Below, piece after piece: positions 12,989 through 24,800 of a stretch of DNA of 64,000 bases. The DNA lies in assembly GCA_032173965.1 (NCBI GenBank), contig CM063287.1:6329859-6393858 (forward strand), given 5' to 3'. The position numbers were made by a program, and so were the translations under genes. The stretch's first letter is position 1; the number at the start of each line of letters is the position of its first letter. This stretch comes from Sitta carolinensis. Lineage: Eukaryota > Chordata > Aves > Passeriformes > Sittidae. The notes under the pieces are model-generated. The model was not told where the DNA came from. It was given only the letters and a program-made list of their open reading frames with translations, and made no database searches.

Positions 12989-13956
12989 CTTAAAAAAGGA
13001 AAAAAAACCCAACTTATTTAGTACCCCACTGTGCAGTTTTAAGGTTCTTTAAATAGGACTCATTTTCAGAATAGGATCTTTGAGATATAGATATATTTTT
13101 AAATTTTTTTTTGTGTTTAATACAAGTTGTAATTGGAACTTTTTAAAATGGTTTTGATGTGTCAAGACATCGCATAAAAACATCGCAAGAAGCAATGCAG
13201 AAAGCTATTATTATTTTCCTCTCGTGGGTCAGGCAGGCAGAGATGTCTTGCCGGTCCTGGCTGATAAATCCTTGCTTCATTTGACTTCATTTGTTTTACT
13301 TTTTTGCTGGTGTACTTTAAGGCAATAATTATCTCTGTTTCCACGACTTCCATTTGTGGAGAGCAGTAGAACATGGAGGGAGTGCCCTTTGTAAGGTAGG
13401 CTTAATTTTTCTTATCAGGTTCTTTGTATTATCTGGTAATATTGACTGTATCAGTAAATTGGTTTTTTTCTGTACAAGGCAGATTGCATTATTCTGAATC
13501 TCCATAGGTTTTGACTTCAAAATCCCCTTTGGGCCTTTGCAGTTTTGTCATCATGTAAGTTTTTTTGATTTTTTAAATCCTGAGGTACTAGAAGCTGTCC
13601 CCTTGAGAGAATAAAGATCTCTCCAAAAATCTGCTGACTGAAAGAGAACATTGAGGGCTTCAGCCTTACTCACTGTGATCTTTTATAGATGCCTTGAAGA
13701 TTACTCAAGCAGGAAACTGAAAATTCTTCCTGTTTACCTATTACTGGGCCAATTAATTTTATGTAAAACTTAAAAAGTGCAGAGAGCCCTTACTCCACAA
13801 ACTCTCTCTCTGATGTTGCTGTCATTGTGCTTTGTGGTGGAGAGATACTGAAGTACAGAGAAAAACTTGTTCTTCCTACCTTTTATAACAAAATACCTAC
13901 AGTTTTCCACAGTGCTTTTCAATTTGTGTGTGTGCACAAATTGATATAAATTGGTG

Positions 13957-13978
13957 ATATATATATATATATATATAT
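13957..13978. repeat. (AT)11 microsatellite
   Basis: Eleven uninterrupted AT units. A likely length-polymorphic site; no function implied. Confidence 0.95.
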
Positions 13979-16320
13979 TGAAATATAACTCTAGTTTCCT
14001 GAGGAAATGTAAGACTATGCAATCATAAAAAGCATTTTGAGAGCATGGGGAATGTGTCAGAGGACAGGATGCTGTGTGGTTTAGTGCTGTGGACAAGGAC
14101 CTTGAGGTATGGTGAGGGTGGAGACACAGACACCCAGGAAGGGCTGGAGGGGAGCTCTGGCACAGCCTGGAAGGAACAGTGGGGACCTAAGGCTGCTCAG
14201 TGAGTGCTGTGGAGACACCTTATCCACAGGGATATGGAAAACCAGACTTAATCAGCTCTGCTTTTCAGGGAGAAGCTTGTTTAAATTTGAGACTTTATGC
14301 AGGATTTTGGACAGTTTACCTGTGGTACAAAGGGAGTGAATTCACATGCACATCAGACTGAGTATGCCACTCATGGCAAAATGATTTATTTTTTTTTTAG
14401 GAATAAAAGTGTGTCCTTCAGAGAGGTTTCTATTCATATCTTTCATTCCTGGCAGGCCAGGCCCTACTCCAGGCAGCACGACAACAAACTGTCAGAGAGC
14501 TTTTCTTTTTCCCCATGTACAGCAGTAGCCAGGCTGTCCCGGAGCTGGCTCCTGCAGCATTCCAGGAACTGGTGCACAGTGGTGCTGTGGCAGCTGTTCT
14601 CTTCTGTACTGAGGCTGAGGCTGTTGAGACCTCATGTGCTGTAAAAGCTAAAAAGGATAGACATACTTGTGTGAAATTTTGGAGGGTGACATTGTGTATC
14701 CGTGTTTAAAACAGGTGGGAATTAGACTGGAGGAGTCTTTAGGATGGAAATCCAGCTGGAAGCAGTCCACAGCCTTCCCTGACACTAGTTTGTACTGATG
14801 ATAAATTTTGGCTGGCACTTTTAAGTTGTTGCAAGTGCTTCTCTCCTCCCTTGACCTCTCCTTGTGTGTGAACCCAGTTGCTTCACCACAGAAAGTATTA
14901 ATATCTTACTAAGGCAAATAAAGAGATGCTTCAGTTCTGTGGGTGGGCTGCTTGTAATACCTTTGTCATGGGGGCAGAAGAGACAGTGACAGCTCACAAG
15001 TCAGTACACAGAGAACACTACAGCAAGAGTGCTCTTCCTGCCTGTCCATCAGGAATGGAAATCTCTCACCTAATGCTCTTTTTCATACCTTGGGTTTTTC
15101 CATGGGTGTTGTTGATGGAACACTGATGAATGTTCCCTTCCTTTTTGCCCGAGTTTATGTGCTTAAGCAGACATGTAGCTGGGGCTAATTTTCACTGCTT
15201 TGTTAGCTCACAGGAAACAATATAACTATGATTAAAAACAAGTGGCCTCCTGTAAGAGAGGAGAGAAGGGGAAGTGGTGGCAAAAGGCATGTGTTATGCC
15301 CTGGTTTCAGTGCAAGATAGACTGTAACCTGCTACCTTTGTAAAACAGAAAATAAATGGAGAAAATGAGCTACAGAACATAAAACTGCATCTCAATTTTT
15401 ATTTTATTTATCAGATGCATGCTGCTAGTTCTAATTACTGCTGAAACTCTGGTATTTGTTTTGAATTAATGGCGGAATGGGAGATGTCTTTGTAACAATA
15501 GGAATTCTTGTCCGTGTTAGTTGGTGTGCAAAGTAAATCCATAGGTTTAGTGGCTTGAAAGCAAAGGCATAAAAAATAACAAAATTGCAACCTGCCTGCA
15601 TTAACAGCCAAGGGTTGGAGCTGCAGAGTAGGATTTTCTTCAAATGCAAGGAGCAAATGTGCCTTATTGTGGGTGTGAGAGTACTGGCAGCGTTTTGGAT
15701 CTTGGAGTGCACTGGTGAGATCATGTTTATCATAAAGGCTATTATCATGATGAGACAATTATTCAGCCTACGCAGTGGGAGCCTGTGAGAACTGGCTGAT
15801 TCTGATTAGTGCTTCTCTTTCTTTTTTTTTGCTGAATAGTATGTGAGTTGTTCATTTGCTGTTCACAAACAGTTCTTGTGATGCAGTCCAAAATTTCATT
15901 TTCATTATCGCTGTGTCCGTAGCCTCCGCCAAACTACACAGCTACTCAAACTGCAGTTGTACTGGATTGTGGTCTGTATACCTTGAATGTTTGTTAGTCT
16001 GTCTTCATTCAGCCTGTGAATACCCTTCAGAATATATACTGTAACTCTAGAAAGCAACACTAGGGCTAAAAATCAAATTTTAATATTTTTGTTGCTTTTA
16101 TAAGCTATGTTGTTTATCTTTAGAAGAGATACATTATCAATTACTCTGATTTCTCTAAATAGCTGTCATTTTATGCAGTGGTTTTGCAAGTTAATGCCAA
16201 AAATGTGGCAATTTTTCTAAAGAATCCATATGAAGTCTTGACTTTGTGTGTGCTGTCAAACAGAGCATCTTAATGTGTAAGAAATAAATGGTGTCTAGGA
16301 CTCCATATGGTTATAAAATA

Positions 16321-17225
16321 CTTTGGATTGGGCTGGAATGGACCTTAAAGATCATCTTGCTCTAACCCTTCTTCATGGCAGGCATTGATATGAGGCTGAT
16401 CGGTTCCTTGTAGTTCCTTTCAAAAATGGGGGTTGTGCTTCCCTTTTTCCAGTCAGTGGGAACTTCACCGGTCTACAAGTTCTTGAATATGGTGGATAAT
16501 GGCTTAGAAACTTCAGCCACCAGTTCCCTCAGCACCTGCAGTTGCATCTCCCCAAGTCCCATGGACCTGTGAACCTTCAGGTTCCTCAGGTGGTCTCGGA
16601 CAAGATCTTCTCCTGTAGTGGGCAGTCCCACATTGTCCCAGTCCCTGCCTTTGCCTCTGGGGCAAAGCTGGAGTGTTTGTTGGCGAAGGCTGAGGCAAAA
16701 ACTTCATTGAGTAACTCAGTCTTCCCCCTACCCTCGGTAACCTGGTCTCCTTTTTCCTTCCAGGGAAGGCTCACATTTTCCTAAGTCTTCCTTTTATCCC
16801 CAGCATACCTATAGAGGCTTTTCCTCTTCTACTGGATGTTCCTGGACAGGCTTAATTCTCTCAGGGCTTTAAACTTCCTAACTTGATCCCTGGCTGCTTG
16901 GACAATTTCTCCTTCCCAGGCCACCTGTCCTTGCTTCAACCCTCTCTAGGTTGCATTTCTGTGTTTGAGTTAATCCAGGAACTCCTTGTTCATCCACTCA
17001 GATCTCCTGGTGGTTTTGCCTGGCTTCTTCTTGTTGGGATGCATCACTTCTGAGCTTGGAGGAGGTGATCCTTGAATATCAACCATCTTTCCTGGGTCCT
17101 CCTTCCCTCTGGAGGCTTTATCCCATGGTGCGCTACCAGGCAGATCCCTGAAGAGGCCAAAGCCTGCTCTCCTGAAGACCAGGGTAGCGAGCTTGCTGTG
17201 CTCATCCTCTCTGGCCTAAGGATCT
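16321..17225 (-). mobile_element. CR1 LINE fragment with large internal deletion
   Basis: Read on the minus strand. From about 17225 down to 16385 it aligns by eye to CR1 ORF2: the end of the endonuclease domain (a KILR...AL..SGI stretch near 17220-17130), a linker, then the early reverse-transcriptase region. A minus frame (16774-16586) keeps GDQVTEGRGKTELLNEVFAS, matching the CR1 'GDLVT..KAEVLNDFFASVF' class. Next come counterparts of 'VRDHLRNLKVHKSMGPD' and 'GEVPTDWK'. At about 16385 it jumps directly to the CR1 3' terminal block (16321-16384, the 'GGACCTTAAAGATCATCTTG' type sequence on the plus strand). The polymerase core with its YADD motif, the rest of ORF2 and most of the 3' UTR are missing. 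Frames are broken by stops; it is a dead copy. Confidence 0.88.
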
Positions 17226-18389
17226 TCAGCTACATTTTCTTTAGAGTTCATTTATGTGCCTGTAATTTAGAGCAGACTTCTCAGCATACTCTGTAGTTCT
17301 ATATATTTTATTATGTTTAATTCTTCTTAATTTTTAGACTTATGGAATAAAACTAGATTTTTAAAATTCTGTTTTTGAGAAATATAGAGAAATACCTTTT
17401 AAAGACTGAAACTTGCCAGAAAAATTCAAACACATCACTGTTCTCTTTAGATTTGGATCTTCATTTGGAGCTCTGCTTCTGTTAATGTGAAGCAGCTAAT
17501 GGTCATAGAATTTTACATTAATAAAATGTATTTCTAACTGTCAATCTTACTGAAGTATGCAACTCTGAAATCAGTAAAATAATTTTCTACTGTCTCAGAT
17601 TGAATTAAGAACAGACATATGGGAGCTGGGATAGCTCTTGCTACAGTGCTCATAGGATGGTCGAAAGCAGCACAGATATAGGAATGACCAAGGAAAGTTA
17701 TAAAGTTTCCATTTTTACAAAAGAAAGTTACAAAGTTTCCATTCTGATCCCTTGCATGCTGTTGCAGAGTTTTGTTAGTGTTAAAAATTCTCATAGTATC
17801 TCTCCCAAATCTGGTTGTTGAAATTGAAGCTTTCTACTCCTATTACAATCCATAGTAGTGGTGGAGAGCAGACTGTTTTCTTCTGTGTTTTGTCAGGTTT
17901 TGATGGACTTGAGGACTGTTGCCATGTTCCATCATTTGTCTTTTCTTCAGGCAAAAAGAGGATGTGTTTTACAGACTTCTGATTGCTCTTGTTGTTTCCC
18001 AAATGTCCGTATCTTCCTGGCAGCAGATAGCAGAAGTCAGTCACAGCATACCTGCAGCTTTGCAAATATGAACCAGAAGAGAAAGGTGATTTCACTGTGC
18101 AGGCTGTGCCTTCTGCACTCCACTCTGCTGCTTGTCTGTTGTCCTGCATTGAACCTGCAAGGTTTTATACCCTGCAGACAATGCTGAAGAACGGTCCTTA
18201 CTTGTTCTCTAGCCTGTGAAAAAAGTTTTTCCTCCTTATTTTCACTGAAATTCATCTGTTTTGACTGTTTTTTTTTTTCCTCCACACCATTCCTCTGGCC
18301 TTACTTAGCATTTTGGTCTGAAGTTTCACTCTTTAACATGCAGATGCTTCTTGTAGTTTCACATTTGCATTGGTAATAAACTTTCTTTA
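17226..18389. other. Non-coding stretch, no gene recognised
   Basis: Contains a 30-base-period duplication (17693-17743) and unrecognised minus frames of up to 122 codons (17781-18149). The end near 18330-18389 may already belong to the old LINE relic that follows. Confidence 0.55.
17693..17743. repeat. Direct duplication, 30-base period
   Basis: The 21-mer GAAAGTTATAAAGTTTCCATT at 17693-17713 recurs at 17723-17743 with one change (T to C), 30 bases apart. A small local tandem duplication. Confidence 0.85.
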
Positions 18390-18800
18390 TTGCCTAAATC
18401 ATTAGTAAAACATTGGAGAGAAGCTAATCCAGGGCAGACTCTTGCAGAACATCCATCCTTTTTGACAATGAATGTTAATATCTTGTTCCTGAGATCAGTT
18501 ACTAGATCCGTCTTGGATTAATCTAACGGTCTTGTCATCAACACTCTGTTCCTTACCTTGTTTATGAGAATGTCAGGTACAAGTATTGCTTTTTTCCAGT
18601 CTCCAATGCCTGTCATCTTTCCACGAAATAAAATTAAATTAATTTTATACAGTTTCCTCTTGACAAATCCAGATTGATTGCAGTTCATCCCAATAACTTC
18701 CAGACATGTTCAGATACAGGAGTTCTCTAGGACTGGAAATTTAACCAGACCCACTGTACAATTTTATTATCTCCTGGTTTTTTCAGTTTTCTTTCCCTAC
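18390..18800 (-). mobile_element. Old CR1/L3-like LINE relic (ORF2, reverse transcriptase region)
   Basis: On the plus strand three blocks occur in the order of a reversed ancient amniote CR1/L3-clade ORF2: 'AAATCATTAGTAAAACATTGG' with 'CTTGCAGAAC' (18397-18452), 'TTGTTTATGAGAATGTCAGG' (18559-18578), and 'TTGACAAATCCAGATTG' (18660-18676). Spacing between blocks is close to that of the intact element. It is strongly diverged with no open frame, and older than the other CR1 pieces in the window. Confidence 0.62.
18628..18648. repeat. AT-only inverted repeat
   Basis: Nine-base arms (ATAAAATTA / TAATTTTAT) around AAT. All A/T, so likely to arise by chance in AT-rich sequence. Confidence 0.8.
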
Positions 18801-21800
18801 CCTGTTCTTTCGAGTTTAGTACTAATTTGGTCTTAAACTTTCTTTTGCTATCCTGCTTGTTTTCTAGGAAGTCTCAAAGAAACCCCTCCCAAACCAAACC
18901 AAACACAGAACATAAAAAAATCCCTCTAGTGGCTGGAATTTTATCTTAAGCCTATATAATTCCTGTGTATTAGCATGAACTGCATTGGAGTTATTGTTGT
19001 TATGTACCCTTCTTGTTCACACCCATTTTAGTACTCTTGGAGCTGTTCTGGGCAACAGTTCTTGTATGTTTTCTTCTCTTCTGCTCTGTGAAGTATTGAT
19101 TATTTAAAGTTTAGGTTCATTAAACATTTTAGTCAGAATTTATTCTATCTTTAAAAGTGAACAGAATTTCCTACAGCATTCCTCCTTCTCAGCCCCTCCA
19201 CAGACTAAGTGTAAGACACAGTGTAAAATAAAACAGATCACAGGAACAGAAATTTTAAAAATTCTACAAATTCGAAAAAGACTAATCTTTAATTTTTTAT
19301 GTGGGTTTGCCTCTAATCATCTGGGTTTGCCTATTTTGGAGGGAAAAAGGAAGAGACAGGAGGGCTGGTGTGGGGAGACAGGCAAATGAGCAAGATTCCG
19401 TGCTGGCTGGTATTTGTCTTTGCTAAGCGTGTACAGATATGCATGTACACAGCTATTTGTTACTAACCACAGATTCAGGGAAGCATTCAGGGTTGTTTTC
19501 TGCAGAAGAGCAATTTCAGAGTTAAAGAAATACATTTCTTCACATTCCAGCTGACAACTTTTTCCTAGAAATTTAGTGTCTGAAATAGGACACAGTGTTC
19601 CAGATGAGACCCAAGCAAAGCTGTGTAGGAGAGAAAGATTTCTTTCCTGTGTCTTCCAGGCTGTTACTTTTGTGCTTATATCCATGGTGCATAAACTTGT
19701 GTTGATGTATGTTGTTTGCCATGCAATACAAACTAAACTCCCCCTCCAGCTTCATCTTCTGCTGTGTGCAGTCACCCCCTCTAAAGCAGGAGGGGTGCAT
19801 TCCCTCCCACCCTCTGTGTAGTGTGTGTTCAGCTTACAGGCAGATCTGGACAGGAGTTGCCACATTCTGTTGTTCTGAATAGGGCACTAGCATTACCTGG
19901 GCTTTAGGCATCACATGAATGCACCTCTTCTGTGATAATTATAATTATTATACAGGTAAGTGGTTTTTTTCATATGCCTACTTGCTCTTGTTAGGCCAAG
20001 AAAGAACGTGGCCTCCTGTGAATATTAATAGCTTTATGTGAAATCTATGAAGAAATAAAATATTTCTGACTTTTTTAGTGGCAGTGATTTTTATTTTTCT
20101 TAAATGAATCTTTCATAGTTACCTTTCTTGCTCCAAGGGTTTCTTCCAGCAGGATTTTAGTATCTAAGTACTAATAGCTGGACTTTGTTGTTTGGTTTGG
20201 GATTTTTAGGTTTTGGTTGAGGTTTTTTAAATATGTAAAATATACATCTGTGTTTCTAAAATTACCCTGGGGGGTTATAATACTGCTTATTATTTTAAAG
20301 AAATTGAGAATTTTCACATACAGTTCTTTTAAGCCTAAACTTGTAGATTTTGTTACTGGTATATGAATTTACTTAAGAGAAAGTGAGAAAAATGTTACCT
20401 GAAAAACATGCATTTGATATCCTTCTGCCACTTGTTATTGATGGCTAATGATTCTGCTTTTTTGCATTTTTTTCTTATAACAGTCAACTTACTGCTGCAT
20501 GGAGTGTGCAGAACACTTAAAGCACTATAATCTCTCTTGTGCAGCATGTTGAGATGTTAATGATTCCCTGACTTAATTATGGAGACAGTCCTTTGGGAAT
20601 GAGGCAAAGATGGTCATTTCAACATAGAAAAAGGAATAATGAATAATTAAAGAATCTAATTAAATGAGTTTATTATGCTGGAGTGGGTTGGAGGTTTCGT
20701 TTTTGCTTTTATATTTTTGTTTCAAATGTTTTCTTAAAGGTTTAAGAAATTGTGTGTATACTGGCAGTGTCTTCACTGAAAATTCTGCACTTAGTTTAGC
20801 TAAAGTAGGAAGATAGCAATGAAAATCAGAGTGAGTAAATATGTCCTCTGTACTTGCTGAGGGAGTCTTGGTCCAGCTCTTGAACGTGGCAGTGATCAGG
20901 GAGAAACTACAGCTCTCCGCGTTGGCTCACATGTACCTGTTCTCCTTGTCTTAGGACTACTGCATGTTAGTAGTAGATTTTTTATGTATCCAAGTAGTTG
21001 AAGGAAATTAAAAAGGGAAAAAAAAAATCACCTGCCCTACAAATAAGCCAAGTAGACGTTTTTCTTCCTTTTTTTTATAATTTCTGCATTTTTGCACCGC
21101 GGAAGTTCAGCAAAAAAAGTTATACAGGTGGAAGTCTTGGGGCAACTGGGAAATGCTGGCAACTTCAAAGAGTCTTTCTTGTGACCTTTCCAGGTGAGTC
21201 CTTTGTTACACTTGCTCAGCAACTTTTTATTTCAAAATAAAACAAGTAAGCTGCTCATAACATGCAGAGCTTGGCAACAGGAAAATATGTGGGCACTGGG
21301 TCACTCAGAGCAGTTTCCCTACTGTTGGCAGTGGATGGGGGGAATAACCCATTTCAGAAGGTGATAAAGTGCTGCCTTTGTCCAAAGTTAAAAGTGCTTT
21401 TCCTTTTAGGGCTGTGTCATGGTAAGGAAGGTTAAATGATATTTGCATGATCGCAGTACCTTGCTAAAGCAGAGAGGACTACTACCTCTGGATACATACT
21501 GTGCAGTCATTTAAAGAAAGACTCACTTGGTCAAAATTCCTTTTAGCCTGAAGTATATATTTCTGACTCAAAACTAGCAAAAATCAAAGAATTCCAGTTA
21601 AAGGGTACTGGGAAGTAATCTACTAACTACAGGCAAAGGTGTTGCATCTATTTGTGACTGGTGCCATCCCACTCTAATAGCTTCATTTGCTTAAGCACAT
21701 TCACTTCCTGGCACCTTAGCAGGTTCTGCAGTGGTTTTTAATAAAAGCTTTTTGTGTAGCTCTTATAATTATGAGACTGCTACTGCTCCAAAAAAGAGAC

Positions 21801-24800
21801 AGCAGGCGGGGGGACTTGAAATACCACAAAGACATTTTCTGCTTCTGTTTTGGGTTATTTTTAAACCACTCTGAGACAGGGAGTTTTCCATCTGAGATGA
21901 GCAGGGAATAACTCATCTTGTGTCTGTTTGGGGACTGGATGACCTGGCAGAGGAGCTTCTGAGAGCCACTTCCTTGATACCTGCTTTCCTTATATTGGAG
22001 GAAACCCCAGTTCGGGCTCAGTGTTCATTTGATGTGTGAACAGATTGCTTTCGTGTGTTGGAGCAGAAGTTAACAGATGCAGCAGTGATTAATTGACCAC
22101 TCAGGGTGAAGTTTGTAGCTGAATCATAAAATCTTGATGAATGGCATTTTGAATTTCTTTTTTCGAAGCTCACCAGGATGGGATTGATCCTCCTATCATA
22201 TCACAGACAGCATTCAAATTCTGTGTGTGGGAGTGCAAAACTGATATCAAACCTGCTTTTGCACTTATTCCTATATATACAGGGGTAGCTTTTCCTGTCT
22301 CTTGGTGTTATTTGTAGACGCATCTAACAAAATTTCCAGCTCAAAACTCAATTTGATGCCCTGTAGCACCATTCCACTGACCTCCTGGTCACCCTACTGT
22401 GGCTTGCAGTAGCCAGGAGAGCATGGTGAGCTAGGCAGAGAGAAATGATGAAAATAGGAATCTGAGGGAAGTTAATACTCTGAATATACAGTTTCAGAAC
22501 ACCATTGAGTAGTACCAAGTGAGGGTTGAAAACTATGTCACTGTGATCTAGTGTCAGTTTGGGATATAAGATGTGTGAAACCAGTTTAATGCCATTTCCT
22601 CGTGATCTTTGTCAACATCCCTAAGACACTGACATTCTACATGGGAGTTTCAGGTTGTATGGTGTTTGAATTGCAGGGGAGGGATAGGTAGAGAAATTAT
22701 TTTTTTAGAAGTGCGTTTTTGTTGTACTTTCAGTGGTTCCAAATAAATAAAGGGTTTTAGCAATATTATTCTTGTCAGAGGACGAATGGGCAGAAAGTTT
22801 TTGGTGTGTTTGCTCTGCAACAATTTAAAGGTTATATATCTTTCACTTAACAGTGTTCCTTACATTGGATGAATTTTCTGGGCTGCTTGGCAGTTCCATC
22901 CACAAGCCCCCACAAAATCTATCTTGCAATTAGTGTGCCTCTATAAATAATATACATCAGTACCTTTTCCTGAGTTAGTTATGAGTCAGAGATGAAACTC
23001 TCTACACTATCTTAGCAGAAGAGTTAATATTAATTTGTCACTTTGAGCTCCCTTTCTCTGTGTAGGCCTCAGACAAAATCACCCTGTTTTGTAAGTCTGT
23101 TTGTTGGTGATCTCCAGTCCTAGGTGCTCTTCAGTCTTCTGAAGTCCTTTCTCCTCTGCTGGTGCATGAGCACATTGATTCCCTCTCCCAGCTTGTTTGC
23201 AGGAGCGTTTACCATGCTTGTGTGGTGGCCTAGGACAGCTGAAGATCTATTTCCCCATTTCCCCTGCCCCTGAAGCCTTGGGTGAATGAGCCTTGAGTCA
23301 GCTTTTGAACTGTCCAGACTTACAGTGCAAGTCTTAAGGGCAAAAAATATGACAAAAACCTGTAGTAATTTTCTTTAAAAGTTATGCCTCCAGCTCCAAG
23401 TTAAAATTCATAAGCGTGTCAGCCATCCTCATACGCTGAGTAAGCTGGACCACAGGAGGTGTAATTTCATCAGTTAAGCCAAAATGTGTCATCCTTGCAC
23501 AGAGCAATAGTAATTTTGCACTTCATTCTATGAGCTCAAAAGTGGCTGCTACTTTGATCTTGTTTCAGCTCAGAAGCCAGGTGATGTGTCTGGAGAGGGC
23601 TTAGTGAAAAGCATATTCCATGATTGTTTCCTGTGTGGGTGTTTTGGAGAGGGTTTGAGGGGTTTTGGGGTGGCTTGGTTTAGTTTTGGTTTTTGTTGTG
23701 GTGGTGGTTTGTTTGGGCATGGGTTTTTGTTTTTACTGTATTAAGTTCCAGTAGGAAATTTAAGAAGGGTCATTTAGGAAGTAGTAAGCCTCTGGCCTTT
23801 ATCACAGCATCCCTGAATTTGTGTCGTTTCCAAAGCACTTTTAACCTCTTGTGCCCTAAAGAAGTCAAATAAGGAGCAGAACATAATTTAGTACCATTCC
23901 AAATTTTATACTGTAAATTCAAAGAAGGTGAAAATTCAAAGTTAGCACTGCAAAAGTAGTGTCATTTAAGTATTTTCCTTCTCTTTAGTGTAGATCATAC
24001 CTCCCTTTCTGACTGTCATACTTGCCCAGTTTCTTTGGGATTGTTATTGCCAAAATAAAATTCTGCTAGAAGAAGCAGGTGGTGGGAGAAACTCAATGCA
24101 ACAACACAGAAGAGCCAAATAAGCCTTAACCTTTCTTATTTTCCATTCATTTGCTTCTTAGTGACCTTGATTTTCTGTGTGTTTGGAGATGGGTCCATCC
24201 TATCCTGGACATCAAATGTGTGAACAGAAGCTCAAATCTAAACTAGATAGTAAAAAAGCTTTTAGTCTTGTTTGGTTTTGTTTGTTAGATTTTGAGATAC
24301 AAGGCCTGCTAGTCTAACTAATAAGCAGATGAATCTTAGAAGACTCATCAGAAAGTTTTTTATGGTTAACCCATTTTCACAAAGAGTTTGTTGGATTTTT
24401 TTTTAACTTATTCTGCCTAGTCTTCTCCCCAGATGTTATTTTCATGCATTGTTTTTTTGTTTTTTTTTTTTATTTCTAGTAAGTCTTGTTCTTCTTTTTT
24501 TTTTTCACTTCTCATTTCCATTGCTTTACTCAACATAATCCAGAGCAGGGCAATAGTGGTATTTGTCTGTACCAGAAAACTCAGAAATTAAGAATTTAAG
24601 AGTAACCTAATAAGAATTATGTTTGCTTCTCTCCATGTGTTTTCCTTTCCTTTTCTCTCTGCTATTTCTAATCTACCTGTAATGCTCTTTTCATCTTTGG
24701 GAAAATGTAACATACTTTGTTTACCAGTAAAAGTTGTCATAGTGGCCTTCTAGCACTGTGTGTGATTAGAAGCCCATTTGGATCCATATTGATCTGAGAA

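Larger units (their letters stand above)
11766..16320. other. Non-coding stretch with AT microsatellite and two exon-like minus-strand segments
   Basis: No known gene is recognised. It contains the exon-like segments at 12908-12988 and 13794-13847 and an AT microsatellite (13957-13978). Frames up to 115 codons (plus 14297-14644) are unrecognised. Confidence 0.5.

Noticed and set aside
18185..18230. 12-base minus-strand micro-exon between TTTTTTCACAG and GTAAGG
   Set aside because: Too short to support without transcript data, and it lies in otherwise non-coding sequence.
20115..20175. Minus-strand peptide KILLEETLGARK before GTAACT
   Set aside because: Protein-like, but the only possible acceptor has a purine-rich tract and a stop codon limits the frame to 16 codons.
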